A stretch of 64,000 nucleotides of DNA from Clostridiales bacterium (GCA_017478485.1 JAFVDI010000031.1:62001-126000), one strand, 5' to 3'. Counted from the first letter of the stretch, positions 18,701-27,827 are shown. Numbers and translations: made by a program. Notes: generated by a model not told the origin, from the letters alone.

Positions 18701-19294
18701 ATGACAAGGCTCGAGACAATCAGAAGATTCAATCTCATTTCTTCAATGATCGATACGATCAGTGCCGGTGCTTCGACCTGGCTCGGCATCAAATGCATGA
18801 TCTGGAGCAATACGATCACCGGAAAAGTCGGCAGCAAGATCGCTCAGACTCCCGGCCACGATGATAAAGCCCTCAACACACTGATATCCATAATGAAAGC
18901 CGGCGGTATGCTGGCGACCGGGCTTATATCGGTGGTCCTGGTGATAGTAAGCATCGTGGCGCTGATAATCGCATTCAACCTGCTGATACCGGCTGTTTTC
19001 GGATTTGTATCAGTAAGACGCGCCAGCAGGAGCGAAGAGCCTTCCAAGTCAGTAAAGGCGGTCAGGACCGCTGACATAGTCAGGATCGTTTTTCATTCGA
19101 TGCTCATGCTGGGCGCGGTGCTGCTGGTGATCTTCGCAATTTATAACGGAGCCTTTGGAATGGCTATAATCATGGCTGTTCTGGTCTCAACGATCCCGTT
19201 CGTGCTTTCGATACTGTCTCTGGTATGGCAGGGCAAAATGAAAGGAGCCGCTGTGAACGACGATCAGAACAATATGGATAAAGCGGGTATCTGA
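18701..19294 (+). CDS. Membrane protein of unknown function
   Basis: 197 residues, preceded by AATAGGAGGATAG. The first 65 residues are mildly amphipathic and may include a membrane-lying helix. Clear hydrophobic helices follow at about 66-103 (one or two spans, MLATGLISVVLVIVSIVAL and onward), 128-147 and 151-170. The C-terminus is polar. No family recognised. It is transcribed divergently from trp and ends exactly where the convergent DUF4037-like gene ends, with no intergenic base between them. The palindrome GTAACAATGTTAC lies about 40 bases upstream of its -10. Confidence 0.7.
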   Translation: MTRLETIRRFNLISSMIDTISAGASTWLGIKCMIWSNTITGKVGSKIAQTPGHDDKALNTLISIMKAGGMLATGLISVVLVIVSIVALIIAFNLLIPAVFGFVSVRRASRSEEPSKSVKAVRTADIVRIVFHSMLMLGAVLLVIFAIYNGAFGMAIIMAVLVSTIPFVLSILSLVWQGKMKGAAVNDDQNNMDKAGI

Positions 19295-20269
19295 TCAGTC
19301 TTCTCCGACGAAAACGTTCCAGGAAGCTATCTCGCGGTCAGGTATGATCGTCATGATGTTCTTAGCGTGATCGAGCAGATAGTCGCTGTAACCCCATGAC
19401 CATGTTCTGGAAGTAAGTTCCTTGATGATGTCCATGCTGATCGCTTCGATCAGTTCGGTCTTCTTTTCGTGCTTGGACTCGTTGAGCTGTGTCAGCTTGC
19501 CGAGAAGAGAGACGGCTTCCTTGCAGACCGTGAAGTCTTCCATTGCCCTGTAGCGCCACTTGTAGTAAGGCATGTAGGTGCGGTTGAGAAGGAAGATCGC
19601 GGCTGATGCCTTGTGGATGAATTCCTCGCAGCAGTCGTGCGCTGCCTGGATGTCGCCGCGCTTGATGGAACGCTCGTAGTTGAACTGACCTGTTTTGCCG
19701 GCCATTCCGCAGTTTGCTGCAACCTTTTTCTTGAGAAGAGAATCAGGGTAGAAGCCTGCCCACGCTTCGCGGATCGCAGTGAACTTTCCGAGAGGATCGG
19801 TAAATACTTTACCGTTTACTGCCTCGGCGAGATACATCATTGGTGTCTCGATCCAGTCCTCGGTCTTTTCGGGGAAGCCTGCGATGCCCGTTCTCTCGGT
19901 GTAGAATTCCTCGATGCTGTGCACGCCGATACGGTGCTTTCTTGCACCTGTCATGAGGCTCGAACCCGGCTCCATGCCGATCTCTTCCTTGTGCTTTTTC
20001 AGGAACTCATCGACGGGGAGGCTGTCATATGCTTTCTGAAGATCGTCGCCGATCTTCTTGTTTACGAATTCGGGGATCCAGAGGCAGAAGCCCGGGGCAT
20101 AATCGTGATCCCTTGAGACTGCATCATCGTATCCGAAACATTCGGAACCCTGACCTGCAAGACCCGCAGCGATCATGTCCTTGTAGTCGGGGAACTTCTC
20201 GTCGATCATCGGTTTGCCGTATTCATTGAAGAATTCTTCTGCGATCTTCAGGCCATTCCAATATTCCAT
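19295..20269 (-). CDS. DUF4037-type nucleotidyltransferase-like protein
   Basis: 324 residues, cytosolic, no membrane segment. The N-terminal part has GSECFGYDDAVSRDHDYAPG (about residues 36-55), the hallmark of DUF4037 proteins; a Gly-Ser then spaced acidic residues resembles the active site of nucleotidyltransferase-fold enzymes. The remainder is helical and rich in aromatic residues. The substrate is unknown. It starts 12 bases after the stop of the upstream GGDEF gene on the same strand, so the two are probably co-transcribed, which hints at a regulatory link that cannot be specified. Confidence 0.7.
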   Translation of the reverse strand: MEYWNGLKIAEEFFNEYGKPMIDEKFPDYKDMIAAGLAGQGSECFGYDDAVSRDHDYAPGFCLWIPEFVNKKIGDDLQKAYDSLPVDEFLKKHKEEIGMEPGSSLMTGARKHRIGVHSIEEFYTERTGIAGFPEKTEDWIETPMMYLAEAVNGKVFTDPLGKFTAIREAWAGFYPDSLLKKKVAANCGMAGKTGQFNYERSIKRGDIQAAHDCCEEFIHKASAAIFLLNRTYMPYYKWRYRAMEDFTVCKEAVSLLGKLTQLNESKHEKKTELIEAISMDIIKELTSRTWSWGYSDYLLDHAKNIMTIIPDREIASWNVFVGED

Positions 20270-20281
20270 ATGCAGTCCTTT

Positions 20282-22198
20282 CTATCTTTTATCACCCTGC
20301 TCCGCGTGGAGTTTTTTCTTTGTCTCATACATGAGATTGTCTGCATCTTTGATGTAATCGCTGAGAGACTTCTTGGTTTCCTTGTCGCTTAAGATGTAGC
20401 CGGAGCTGATGGAGAGCCTGAACGGCCATACACCGTCCTTGTTGACTTTATCTATCGCGCCGTTTATCGCGTTCTTGAGATTGTCGGCTTCATCGTTTGA
20501 GTTGACGCTTCCTATTATTAGGAACTCGTCACCGCCGAATCTGACGCCGATCCAGTCGTTCTTGAGATTGGATTTGATCGCACTTGCGGTGATCCTTATG
20601 GCCGCGTCACCGTTCATGTGACCGAAAACGTCATTGATCTGCTTCATCAGGTTGATGTCGATGAACATTACCATGAGCAGGGTATTGCCACGGATACTGT
20701 CTTCATAGATCGGGATAGCCTTGTTCTCATATCCGAATCTGTTGTAAAGACCGGTCATTGTGTCGATCTCGGAGATCTCGCGCAGTCTGTCATTAAAGAT
20801 GCGTAGCTTGATGTTGGATCTCTGGATCCTCAAAGCGAGCATGAACTTCTCGAGATAAGCATTCAGGTCAAGATGTTCGCGCATGATAAGGCTTCCGTCA
20901 TGCGTTACCATGTATCCGTAATTCCACTTGCCTGTGTGAAGGGGCATGATGTAGTAGATGTGGTTGACTTCGGAATCAGGATCGTAGCCCGGAACTATCC
21001 TGCTCCTGTCGGCAGTTACTTTCTCCGTGATCTTACCGTCTTTAATCGAAATGACAGGCGTGGAGGAATTGTTGATGCCGTTCTCGTGAACCTCCTCATC
21101 GCTGGCCATTACATTGTTGATGTAGAGGTTATGCATGACGATGTAGAAGTCATCTCCGACCAGCTCACGATCATTTGCATAATAATCCCTAAGATTCGCG
21201 CGCAGACTGTCATAGTCCGGAGAATCCGTGATGATGTTAGTCAGAGTCCTCTCGCTTGATTCAAGATTGGAACGGTCAAGGCTTTCGGCGTAAGTCTTTC
21301 GTCCGTATTCACGGCGTGTTATATCGAATCCAGCGCCGTTATGGCATCTGCAGCTTTCACCGATGACGATCTTTGATTTCATTAAGATCTTGTGAGGGAC
21401 TTCCATTCCCGAGAAGATCGAATCAAATACCTTGATGCATTTGTAGCCGATGCTCTCGTAATCTGACGTGACGGTCGTAAGAACGGGATAGAATGTCTGT
21501 CCGCTCGAAATGCAGTCATATCCGGTTATGATGACATCTTCAGGCAGGTTATAGCCAAGGTGTGTAAGCTCAGTTGAGCATGCGAGTGCCATGATATCGT
21601 TCGCGCAGATTATCGCATCAGGCAGTCCGCACGGATCTGCTGCGATCTTTTTCGTGGCTTCGGTCGTTTGCACATTTCCCCAGTTGCCGTAATAGATGTC
21701 GCTGTCCTGAAGCTTAAGACCGTGCTCGATAAAGACCTTCTTAACGGTCTCGAGTCTTGCGATGCTCTCGGGGTGGTCTTTATAACCTGCTATGAATGCG
21801 GCCCTCTTTACGTCATGGGCTTCGATGAGATGTTCTACGATCTCCCTCATTCCCGTGAAGTTGTCGATATCGATACATACGCAGCCTTCCACGTCTATTC
21901 CGATACTGATAACGGGAACGCAGGCGGCCACAGCCTGTTTGACGAGGGCTATTCCGGTCTCGACACTGTTAAGCGCATTAGTGAAAACGAGGATTCCGTC
22001 ATAGTCCTTGAACTTGGGCAGGCCGTAGATGTTGAGCTCGCCCTGATTGTAGTTGTCGGGAGTGTCGTAAGATGCATAACTCGTGAAAATGAAGAAATCA
22101 TAATCGGAAAAAGTTTCAGACTTCTTAATACCCTTGAGCGTAGAGTTCAGGGCTTCAAGACCGTAACCGTTGACAAATACAGCAATCTTTTTCCTCAT
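20282..22198 (-). CDS. Cytosolic sugar-binding-like sensor fused to GGDEF diguanylate cyclase
   Basis: 638 residues. Residues 1 to about 290 resemble the periplasmic-binding/LacI effector domain (KIAVFVNGYGLEALNSTLKG at the start, IICANDIMALACSTELTHLG near residue 195, then DVIITGYDCI), yet there is no helix-turn-helix, signal peptide or membrane segment. A middle region (about 300-450) of unknown type and a short helical linker lead into a GGDEF domain with TMTGLYNRFG near residue 479 and RFGGDEFLI near residue 555. The intact GGDEF signature suggests active c-di-GMP synthesis controlled by a cytosolic small molecule, probably a sugar. No c-di-GMP effector or phosphodiesterase is seen nearby. 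Confidence 0.85.
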   Translation of the reverse strand: MRKKIAVFVNGYGLEALNSTLKGIKKSETFSDYDFFIFTSYASYDTPDNYNQGELNIYGLPKFKDYDGILVFTNALNSVETGIALVKQAVAACVPVISIGIDVEGCVCIDIDNFTGMREIVEHLIEAHDVKRAAFIAGYKDHPESIARLETVKKVFIEHGLKLQDSDIYYGNWGNVQTTEATKKIAADPCGLPDAIICANDIMALACSTELTHLGYNLPEDVIITGYDCISSGQTFYPVLTTVTSDYESIGYKCIKVFDSIFSGMEVPHKILMKSKIVIGESCRCHNGAGFDITRREYGRKTYAESLDRSNLESSERTLTNIITDSPDYDSLRANLRDYYANDRELVGDDFYIVMHNLYINNVMASDEEVHENGINNSSTPVISIKDGKITEKVTADRSRIVPGYDPDSEVNHIYYIMPLHTGKWNYGYMVTHDGSLIMREHLDLNAYLEKFMLALRIQRSNIKLRIFNDRLREISEIDTMTGLYNRFGYENKAIPIYEDSIRGNTLLMVMFIDINLMKQINDVFGHMNGDAAIRITASAIKSNLKNDWIGVRFGGDEFLIIGSVNSNDEADNLKNAINGAIDKVNKDGVWPFRLSISSGYILSDKETKKSLSDYIKDADNLMYETKKKLHAEQGDKR

Positions 22199-22398
22199 AA
22201 TCCTTCACCTGAATGTAGGTTACATCAGATATGTTACATCGATAATCCCATTAAGAAAACATTATGTTAAATTTTCTGCTTTTTTATTAGATTACATTTA
22301 TAAGACATTATCTGTCAAAACATACTGTACGCTCAGTTTTGCCGCAAAGTAGATCCGGATGAATGTTAGAATCTGTCTGTATTTAGGGGGATCTCATT

Positions 22399-23166
22399 TT
22401 GGCGAACTCAGGTAAACACAAGATCTTAAGGATTATCCTGATAGTTATCGAAAGCATCGGGATGCTTTCATTCCTGTGCACATTTCCTGTCTTTAATTCA
22501 GGTAATATCGCAGGCCTTGCGGTAATGACTTTTCTTCTCCTGATGACCGTTTTCTGGAACAGGATGAAGGGCTTCAGGGGGACTAAAACGGGGAAGGCGG
22601 TAACCTTTTTCGTATTTGCTTTTCTGATCTTAGGATTCGCATTTGCAGGCTTTCTTTCGTTCAACATGGCAAGGACATGTTTTGCCCGCCCCGAAAAGCC
22701 GAACATGGTCGTTGTCCTGGGCTGCCAGCTGTGGGGAGAGGAACCTTCTCCCATGCTCAAGAAAAGGCTTGATAAGGCATACGATCTTCTGGTCAAATAT
22801 CCTGACGTTCCGGTCGTTGTTACCGGCGGACAGGGTGACGACGAGGTGATATCGGAGGGTGAAGGAATGAAGAGATATCTCATGAAGAGAGGCATTTCCG
22901 AAGACCGCATAATCGTCGAGGACCAGTCGACATCCACATACGAAAACATCAAGAACGCTTTCAGCATCACGGATTCTATGGGCCTTTCCAGGGACATCAC
23001 CATAGCTACTTCCGAGTACCATGTTTACAGGGCATCACTCATTGCAAAGAAAGAGGGGGCAGGTACGGTAACATCCGCTCCTTCTTATACGGATATCAAC
23101 CTCCTGCCGGCGTACTGGGTACGCGAGTGGCTGGGGATCTCGCATTTCCTGGTCTTCGGTGAATGA
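22399..23166 (+). CDS. YdcF/SanA-like DUF218 membrane protein
   Basis: 255 residues from a TTG start behind GGGGGATC. Two hydrophobic segments near residues 11-55 and a third near 70-90 anchor the protein. The extracytoplasmic DUF218 domain follows: VVVLGCQLWGEEPSPMLKKR, VVVTGGQGDDEVISEGEGM, and IIVEDQSTSTYENIKNA. In other bacteria this family (ElyC, SanA, YdcF) is connected with envelope or peptidoglycan precursor metabolism, but the reaction is unsettled. Standalone gene between divergent and same-strand neighbours. Confidence 0.83.
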   Translation: MANSGKHKILRIILIVIESIGMLSFLCTFPVFNSGNIAGLAVMTFLLLMTVFWNRMKGFRGTKTGKAVTFFVFAFLILGFAFAGFLSFNMARTCFARPEKPNMVVVLGCQLWGEEPSPMLKKRLDKAYDLLVKYPDVPVVVTGGQGDDEVISEGEGMKRYLMKRGISEDRIIVEDQSTSTYENIKNAFSITDSMGLSRDITIATSEYHVYRASLIAKKEGAGTVTSAPSYTDINLLPAYWVREWLGISHFLVFGE

Positions 23167-23320
23167 CCTAAAAGTTTGTTTAGACTCTGTTTATAGGTAA
23201 TTCACCAATCCGTTAATTTCAAGCGGCTTAAAATGTGCTATACTCGATTTCAGAGGTTAATAGTCTGGGGCTATGCCGTCCCGGCTTTAGGCACTTTTCT
23301 TTAATGAGCAGGAGAAGCGT

Positions 23321-24940
23321 ATGACAATTGAAGAGCTGTACAGCGGTCGTAACGTAGAAGATTTCTACATCGGTAAGATCACACAGGTTTACAGGAGCTG
23401 CTGCGTTGCGCAGGTAGATAATGTTCAGCTCATGTCGAACAGAGAAAGATTCAGCACATCTTTTCTCCCTAATACGATCAACTATTTCGTAATCATAAAA
23501 TCCACATTGGGTCTGTTCCTCGGAGAGGTTTTCGAGAACAAGGCTTCCAGAAAGAGTATCTTTGAGATGTCCTCCACTGCGGATGAGAAGAATTCCGATT
23601 ATCAGGAGATCAACATTGATACCATTGCCATCATGAGACCTGACGGAACTAAGTTCGATCTCGCAGGTTTCCATCAGCTCGGTATCACTGACAGGGTATA
23701 TCTTGCACCCGACGAGGCATATCAGATCTTCCTGCATTCACTTGAGTTCTCTCAGGATGTTGAGGAGAGACTTCCCGCATTTGCGACATACCTTAACAGG
23801 TCTGCGGCTCCGGTTTCACTTAAGCCGAGCACACTGTTCAACAGACACCTTATGTGCATTGGCGCTACAAACAGCGGTAAGTCCACAACAGCACTTTCCA
23901 TTCTCGATAAGATGGTTTCCACAAAGCGCAAGGCTCTGATCATCGACCCTACGGGCGAGTACAGAGATGCTTTCTCGAACGATGAGATCACGAAGCTTAC
24001 ACTCGGTATCGATACCACGATCTCTCCCGGTAAGGTTACGATGCAGGAATGGGAGAAGCTTTTCGAGACAACGAGCAACAGCCAGGGCGCCGTTCTTGCC
24101 GAAGCCATCACGTCACTCCGTTACATGCATAAGACCGGTCAGGACAAGTGCTTCTATAAGGTCGGTGAGGACATCGAGGAAGTTCAGGAAGCTCTGGCAT
24201 CCGTCGGCGCAGCTGACTGTGAGTTCGATATCTCGCTCCTTCCTGAGCAGATCCAGGCTGAAGCAGTTTCCGAGCCTGCAAGAGACGACAACTACAACTT
24301 CAAGTATTGCTACGACATGCTCAAGGCTAATGCCAACAACCCTCTGATCCAGAAGATCCAGTATCAGATGACTAACACAAGGCTGCTCTCATTCTTCTCG
24401 AATGATCCTTCGATGTATAACCTCCTCGATGTTATCGACGAGTTCATCCATACACCTGAAGTAAGCCTTTACATCGACACATCCTCACTCGGTGCTGCGG
24501 AAGGTATCGGAGGCATGGTCATCGACCTCGTATGCAATTTCGTTATCCAGCAGGATAACATCAACCCGTTCATATTCTTCATCGATGAGGTTCACAGATA
24601 CGCCAAGTCACAGTATTCCGAAAGAGAATTCCACGGCGGTCTGACACTGGTTGCAAGAGAAGGACGTAAGAAGGGTATCTTCCTCTATCTGACAACACAG
24701 AACCCGAAGGACGTTTCGCCCATCCTGTTCGGTCAGATCGGTACACTTCTCATCCACAGACTCATGCTCAACGATGAGATCAAGGCAGTCGAGAGCCACC
24801 TTGACGATTACTCGATAAAGCACGTCAGAAAGCTCAATCAGGGTGAAGTAATCCTGACCTCGGTCAACCTGCTGCATAACGTCTTCATTCACGTAAACAA
24901 GTCGGAGAGACTGCAGCACAACCAGACACCGCAGCTGTAA
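23321..24940 (+). CDS. HerA-like hexameric ATPase/translocase
   Basis: 539 residues. An N-terminal beta-rich HAS-barrel-like region (about 1-135) is followed by a RecA-type ATPase: Walker A GATNSGKSTT (181-190), IIDPTGEYRD shortly after, Walker B FIFFIDEVHRY near residue 412, and LYLTTQNPKDVSP near residue 455, a layout typical of HerA/FtsK-superfamily DNA translocases. HerA usually works with the NurA nuclease in DNA end processing, or in bacteria with SIR2 or other nuclease partners in antiphage defence. No such partner is adjacent here. AGGAG precedes the ATG, TATACT at 23239-23244 is a possible -10, and a terminator follows. Confidence 0.85.
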   Translation: MTIEELYSGRNVEDFYIGKITQVYRSCCVAQVDNVQLMSNRERFSTSFLPNTINYFVIIKSTLGLFLGEVFENKASRKSIFEMSSTADEKNSDYQEINIDTIAIMRPDGTKFDLAGFHQLGITDRVYLAPDEAYQIFLHSLEFSQDVEERLPAFATYLNRSAAPVSLKPSTLFNRHLMCIGATNSGKSTTALSILDKMVSTKRKALIIDPTGEYRDAFSNDEITKLTLGIDTTISPGKVTMQEWEKLFETTSNSQGAVLAEAITSLRYMHKTGQDKCFYKVGEDIEEVQEALASVGAADCEFDISLLPEQIQAEAVSEPARDDNYNFKYCYDMLKANANNPLIQKIQYQMTNTRLLSFFSNDPSMYNLLDVIDEFIHTPEVSLYIDTSSLGAAEGIGGMVIDLVCNFVIQQDNINPFIFFIDEVHRYAKSQYSEREFHGGLTLVAREGRKKGIFLYLTTQNPKDVSPILFGQIGTLLIHRLMLNDEIKAVESHLDDYSIKHVRKLNQGEVILTSVNLLHNVFIHVNKSERLQHNQTPQL

Positions 24941-24959
24941 CAGATCAGAACAAGATAAG

Positions 24960-24984
24960 AAGGCCCGATCGATTCGGGCCTTTT
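24960..24984 (+). terminator. Terminator between herA-like gene and convergent lipoprotein gene
   Basis: AAGGCCCGA and TCGGGCCTT arms around TCGA, followed by TTATT. It closes the herA-like transcript and, since the arms are flanked by A and T on both sides, may also end the convergent lipoprotein transcript that stops at 24986. Confidence 0.8.
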
Positions 24985-24985
24985 A

Positions 24986-25483
24986 TTATGCGAATATGTA
25001 AATGTAAGAGTAAGAACCGTATCTTGCCATATAGACGCTGACCGAATTCGGCAAAGTCCATTGCTTGATGAGATTCATCTTTCGCAGATCTTGGGCATAT
25101 TGGTCCTTAAGTTCAGCAGGGATAAGATTCGGACCGATATTCTTTTCCATGCCCAGATTCTTTTCGATATAAGCAAGCAGGTCATCCTCTTTGCCTTGTC
25201 TTACGAGGATGCATATGCTGCCGCGCGAATTGGATTGAGTAACATCCATAAGCATTTCTGCTTCTTCCAGATACTCGTCGCTGATCGGAAATCCGATGAA
25301 TTCCTTTATGGAATTACGGACTTTCTCGCTATTCTTTTTTAACGCTTCGTGTTCCAGTTCTTCGCTGCTGAGAGTCTTCCTGGTGACGGCCTCGCTGCTG
25401 CCTGAGCAGGCGCAAAGAGAAGCCATGAGACCCAAAACTGCAACCACGGCTATAAGTTTTTTGCAAAAGGCTTTGTTAAGCAT
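24986..25483 (-). CDS. Small lipoprotein of unknown function
   Basis: 165 residues. A basic N-terminus and hydrophobic core end in the lipobox LCAC (Cys about residue 26), so the mature protein is lipid-anchored outside the membrane. The rest is soluble, with an acidic helical section and a C-terminus rich in Tyr and Ser (RYGSYSYIYIFA). The SVSVYMARYGSYSYIY pattern is typical of secreted beta-rich folds, but no family is recognised. Monocistronic on the minus strand. Confidence 0.72.
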   Translation of the reverse strand: MLNKAFCKKLIAVVAVLGLMASLCACSGSSEAVTRKTLSSEELEHEALKKNSEKVRNSIKEFIGFPISDEYLEEAEMLMDVTQSNSRGSICILVRQGKEDDLLAYIEKNLGMEKNIGPNLIPAELKDQYAQDLRKMNLIKQWTLPNSVSVYMARYGSYSYIYIFA

Positions 25484-25560
25484 TCTGATACTCCGGATAA
25501 GCTGAGCTTTTGCGGCTGAATATGATCAACCGCAAAAGCAATTATAATCATTCAGGCGGA

Positions 25561-26172
25561 TTATTTATAGTCGTCTACGTCAAATTTTCTATCCTTGTAG
25601 TAGTAATCCCTGTCCGCCTCGGTGATCTTTCTTATTATCCTGCAGGGGTTGCCGGCTGCGATGACATCGTCCGGAAGATCTTTTGTAACTACGCTTCCGG
25701 CACCGATGACAACATTGTTCCCGACAGTTACACCGGGCATGATGCATGTGTTTCCGCCGATCCAGACGTTGTCGCCGATCGTGATGTCGATTCCGTATTC
25801 ATAACCTGAGTTACGGGATTCGGGATGGACGGGGTGGCCAGCCGTGTAAATGGATACGTTTGGAGCGACCTGGACGTTTTCTCCAATCCTGACTTTTCCG
25901 ACATCGAGAACGGTGAAGTTGTAGTTTGCGAAAAAGTTTTCGCCTATCTCGGTGTTGTATCCGTAGTCGCAGAAAAAGGGCGGCTCGATGTTGATATTAT
26001 CTCCGCACTTGCCGAGAATGTCTTTGATGAGCCTGTCTTTCTCTTCGGGATTGCCGGGTTCAAGATTATTGTATTTGAATATCTTCTTTTTGTTTTCAAG
26101 ACGTTCTTCGCTCAGGCCGTTGAGCCATGCTTTATAAGGAAGATTTGCTAGCATTCTTTCTTTGTGATCCAT
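25561..26172 (-). CDS. Sugar O-acetyltransferase (maltose/galactoside acetyltransferase family)
   Basis: 203 residues with the Mac N-terminal domain (MDHKERMLANLPYKA, WLNGLSEER) and the left-handed parallel beta-helix made of hexapeptide repeats, seen in PPFFCDYGYNTEIGENFF, GDNVWIGGNTCIMPGVTVG and NNVVIGAGSVVTKDLPDDV. These are the signatures of the LacA/Maa family, which acetylates free or glycoside sugars with acetyl-CoA in the cytosol. AGGAGG sits just before the ATG. It is the last gene of a minus-strand cluster with a 40-residue ORF, a metallo-hydrolase and a VanZ-like protein. Confidence 0.88.
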   Translation of the reverse strand: MDHKERMLANLPYKAWLNGLSEERLENKKKIFKYNNLEPGNPEEKDRLIKDILGKCGDNINIEPPFFCDYGYNTEIGENFFANYNFTVLDVGKVRIGENVQVAPNVSIYTAGHPVHPESRNSGYEYGIDITIGDNVWIGGNTCIMPGVTVGNNVVIGAGSVVTKDLPDDVIAAGNPCRIIRKITEADRDYYYKDRKFDVDDYK

Positions 26173-26186
26173 ATTGCCTCCTGATG

Positions 26187-26309
26187 TCAGAACGGATAAT
26201 CTGTTCCTTCGTTTGTGATGAATCTGTGGCCGGTAAAATCTTCGCGCCTTTTCTCAAACAGATCTTTATGCTTTTGTTTCAGTCCTTTTGTTAATACGAC
26301 AACCTTCAT
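26187..26309 (-). CDS. 40-residue ORF upstream of the acetyltransferase gene
   Basis: A short frame starts at ATG 26309 behind CGGAGG at proper spacing and ends 14 bases before the acetyltransferase ATG. The peptide begins MKVVVLTKGLKQKHKD and ends in TDYPF, is basic and hydrophilic, and has no membrane segment. The first residues resemble the first strand of a Rossmann-type fold, so it could be the start of a lost longer protein. The good ribosome-binding site and operon position favour translation, but function is unknown. Confidence 0.5.
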   Translation of the reverse strand: MKVVVLTKGLKQKHKDLFEKRREDFTGHRFITNEGTDYPF

Positions 26310-26330
26310 TGGAATCCTCCGTCCTTGAGA

Positions 26331-27092
26331 TCAGATAACTATCTTTTCCATTACTTTCGGGATCACGCATTTTATCCTGCCGTTGTATTTTGCATCAAGA
26401 TAATCTGCGAAAAGTGAAGGATCTTCACCGTTGATCTCAAACATGTCCCAGTGTCCCGGAATTACCAGTTTGGGTTCGGTTTCACCTGCGAGATCCGCTG
26501 CTTCCTGATAGGTCATGTTTCCTATGAAACCGATGCGGTATCTTTTCGCATCGCGTCCGTTTATCGGAAGAAGCTGGACGTCGATCTTGCCGAATGATCT
26601 GATCTTCGTAAGCATTCCTTCATACCGTACCGTATCGCCTGCGTGATGGATCCTTACGCCGTTTGCTTCGATGATGTACTGAAGATAGGGATAAAGACCG
26701 GTCTTCTCATCTCGGTCGAGGAACTCGTGTGATGCCGCTATGGCATGTATGGTGATGTCTCTAAAACTGTATGATCCGCCGTCGTTTAATCCTATGGCTT
26801 TTTCTCCGGATATGCCGTCTTCAAGAATGGAATCCATATGTGCTTTAGGGAAGATGAACACGGCTTCCGGATTTGTCTTTGCCCAGATCTTCCAGGCTTC
26901 ATGATCGATGTGATCTATGTGGTCATGCGTTCCGATAAATATATCGATGCCTGTCAATGCGTCTGCCGGAAACGGCGGAGGGGTAAGCCTTCCGTCGATC
27001 ATGCTTGCGAAATAGTCGATGCACATTCTGGTGTTCCCGGTATCGATCAGCAGACCCATCTGACCAAGCCAATATAAAGAAACATTTCCCAT
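26331..27092 (-). CDS. Metallo-beta-lactamase fold hydrolase (UlaG-like)
   Basis: 253 residues. The zinc motif is GTHDHIDHIDHEAW near residue 54 (HxHxDH), with a later HHAGDT and a C-terminal PGHWDMF supplying further ligands. The opening YWLGQMGLLIDTGNTRMCIDYF matches the UlaG/YtnP-like lactonase group. UlaG opens L-ascorbate-6-phosphate lactone, but no ula genes are present, so the substrate here is open. Starts 3 bases after the VanZ-like gene stop. Confidence 0.85.
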   Translation of the reverse strand: MGNVSLYWLGQMGLLIDTGNTRMCIDYFASMIDGRLTPPPFPADALTGIDIFIGTHDHIDHIDHEAWKIWAKTNPEAVFIFPKAHMDSILEDGISGEKAIGLNDGGSYSFRDITIHAIAASHEFLDRDEKTGLYPYLQYIIEANGVRIHHAGDTVRYEGMLTKIRSFGKIDVQLLPINGRDAKRYRIGFIGNMTYQEAADLAGETEPKLVIPGHWDMFEINGEDPSLFADYLDAKYNGRIKCVIPKVMEKIVI

Positions 27093-27095
27093 GGA

Positions 27096-27641
27096 TCAGT
27101 TCTCCTTTATCCGTCTGTCCCTGATCTTGCGGATAACGAAAACAACAGCTGCTCCGATCACCGATCCGATCGAGTTAAGAATAAGGTCATCTATATCTGT
27201 GTGTCTTCCGTCGCATAACAACTGTGAGAGTTCTATGAACAGCGAAAAGCCGATGCATGCAAGTGCAGTCTTCCAAAATCTGTCGAGCTTTCTGAAACAA
27301 ACAGGCCAGACTATGCCTACGGGAATGAACATCGCGATGTTTCCGATGATGTTCAGTTTATCGCCTTCGTATATGTCAGAAATGAAAATGAAAGGTTTAA
27401 GTTGAATGAAATCCCTGTAGTTCCTGTTGAAGACTATCCTTAAAGGCAAAGGATAACCGAGCACGGGGTTCAACTCAAAATATACGAAACGCGCGATCAC
27501 GACAATGCATATGTATACAAGCAGGAGGAGTATTTCGCGTTTTAAGGAAAATGTTTTGCCCTTTACATTACAAACAAGCCGCACAAATATCCATGCCGCT
27601 GTTATGAAGATGAGCATCTGCGGGAAAGTTATTTCGATCAT
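27096..27641 (-). CDS. VanZ-like membrane protein
   Basis: 181 residues from the ATG at 27641, chosen because AAGGA lies at proper spacing; a longer frame to 27671 lacks this. Four or five hydrophobic helices are visible (residues about 7-20, 37-55, 91-112, 117-133, 142-160). IGNIAMFIPVGIVWPVCF and IELSQLLCDGRHTDIDDLILNSIG are the VanZ family signatures. VanZ homologues can alter teicoplanin sensitivity and lipid/glycan metabolism, but most chromosomal copies have unknown roles. TATAAT on the minus strand (plus 27671-27676) is a likely -10. First gene of a four-gene cluster. Confidence 0.85.
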   Translation of the reverse strand: MIEITFPQMLIFITAAWIFVRLVCNVKGKTFSLKREILLLLVYICIVVIARFVYFELNPVLGYPLPLRIVFNRNYRDFIQLKPFIFISDIYEGDKLNIIGNIAMFIPVGIVWPVCFRKLDRFWKTALACIGFSLFIELSQLLCDGRHTDIDDLILNSIGSVIGAAVVFVIRKIRDRRIKEN

Positions 27642-27827
27642 GCATCCTATCCTTTTTGATGATAGGGTCAATTATATCATTTTCTGTTTATGCATTTTTA
27701 CCTCTCACTCCGTGTTTATTATACGGCTGTTGTTTTAAGCTATCGTTCATATGATGTAACTATTTTGAAAATTGCTTTATATATGGTAAAAGTAGCGTAG
27801 AAAACGAAGAAGGATGGGGAGAACTGT

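Noticed and set aside
23250..23320. Riboswitch-like fold (c-di-GMP type considered) ahead of the herA-like gene
   Set aside because: Short GCC/GGC pairings are present but no conserved riboswitch core could be matched.
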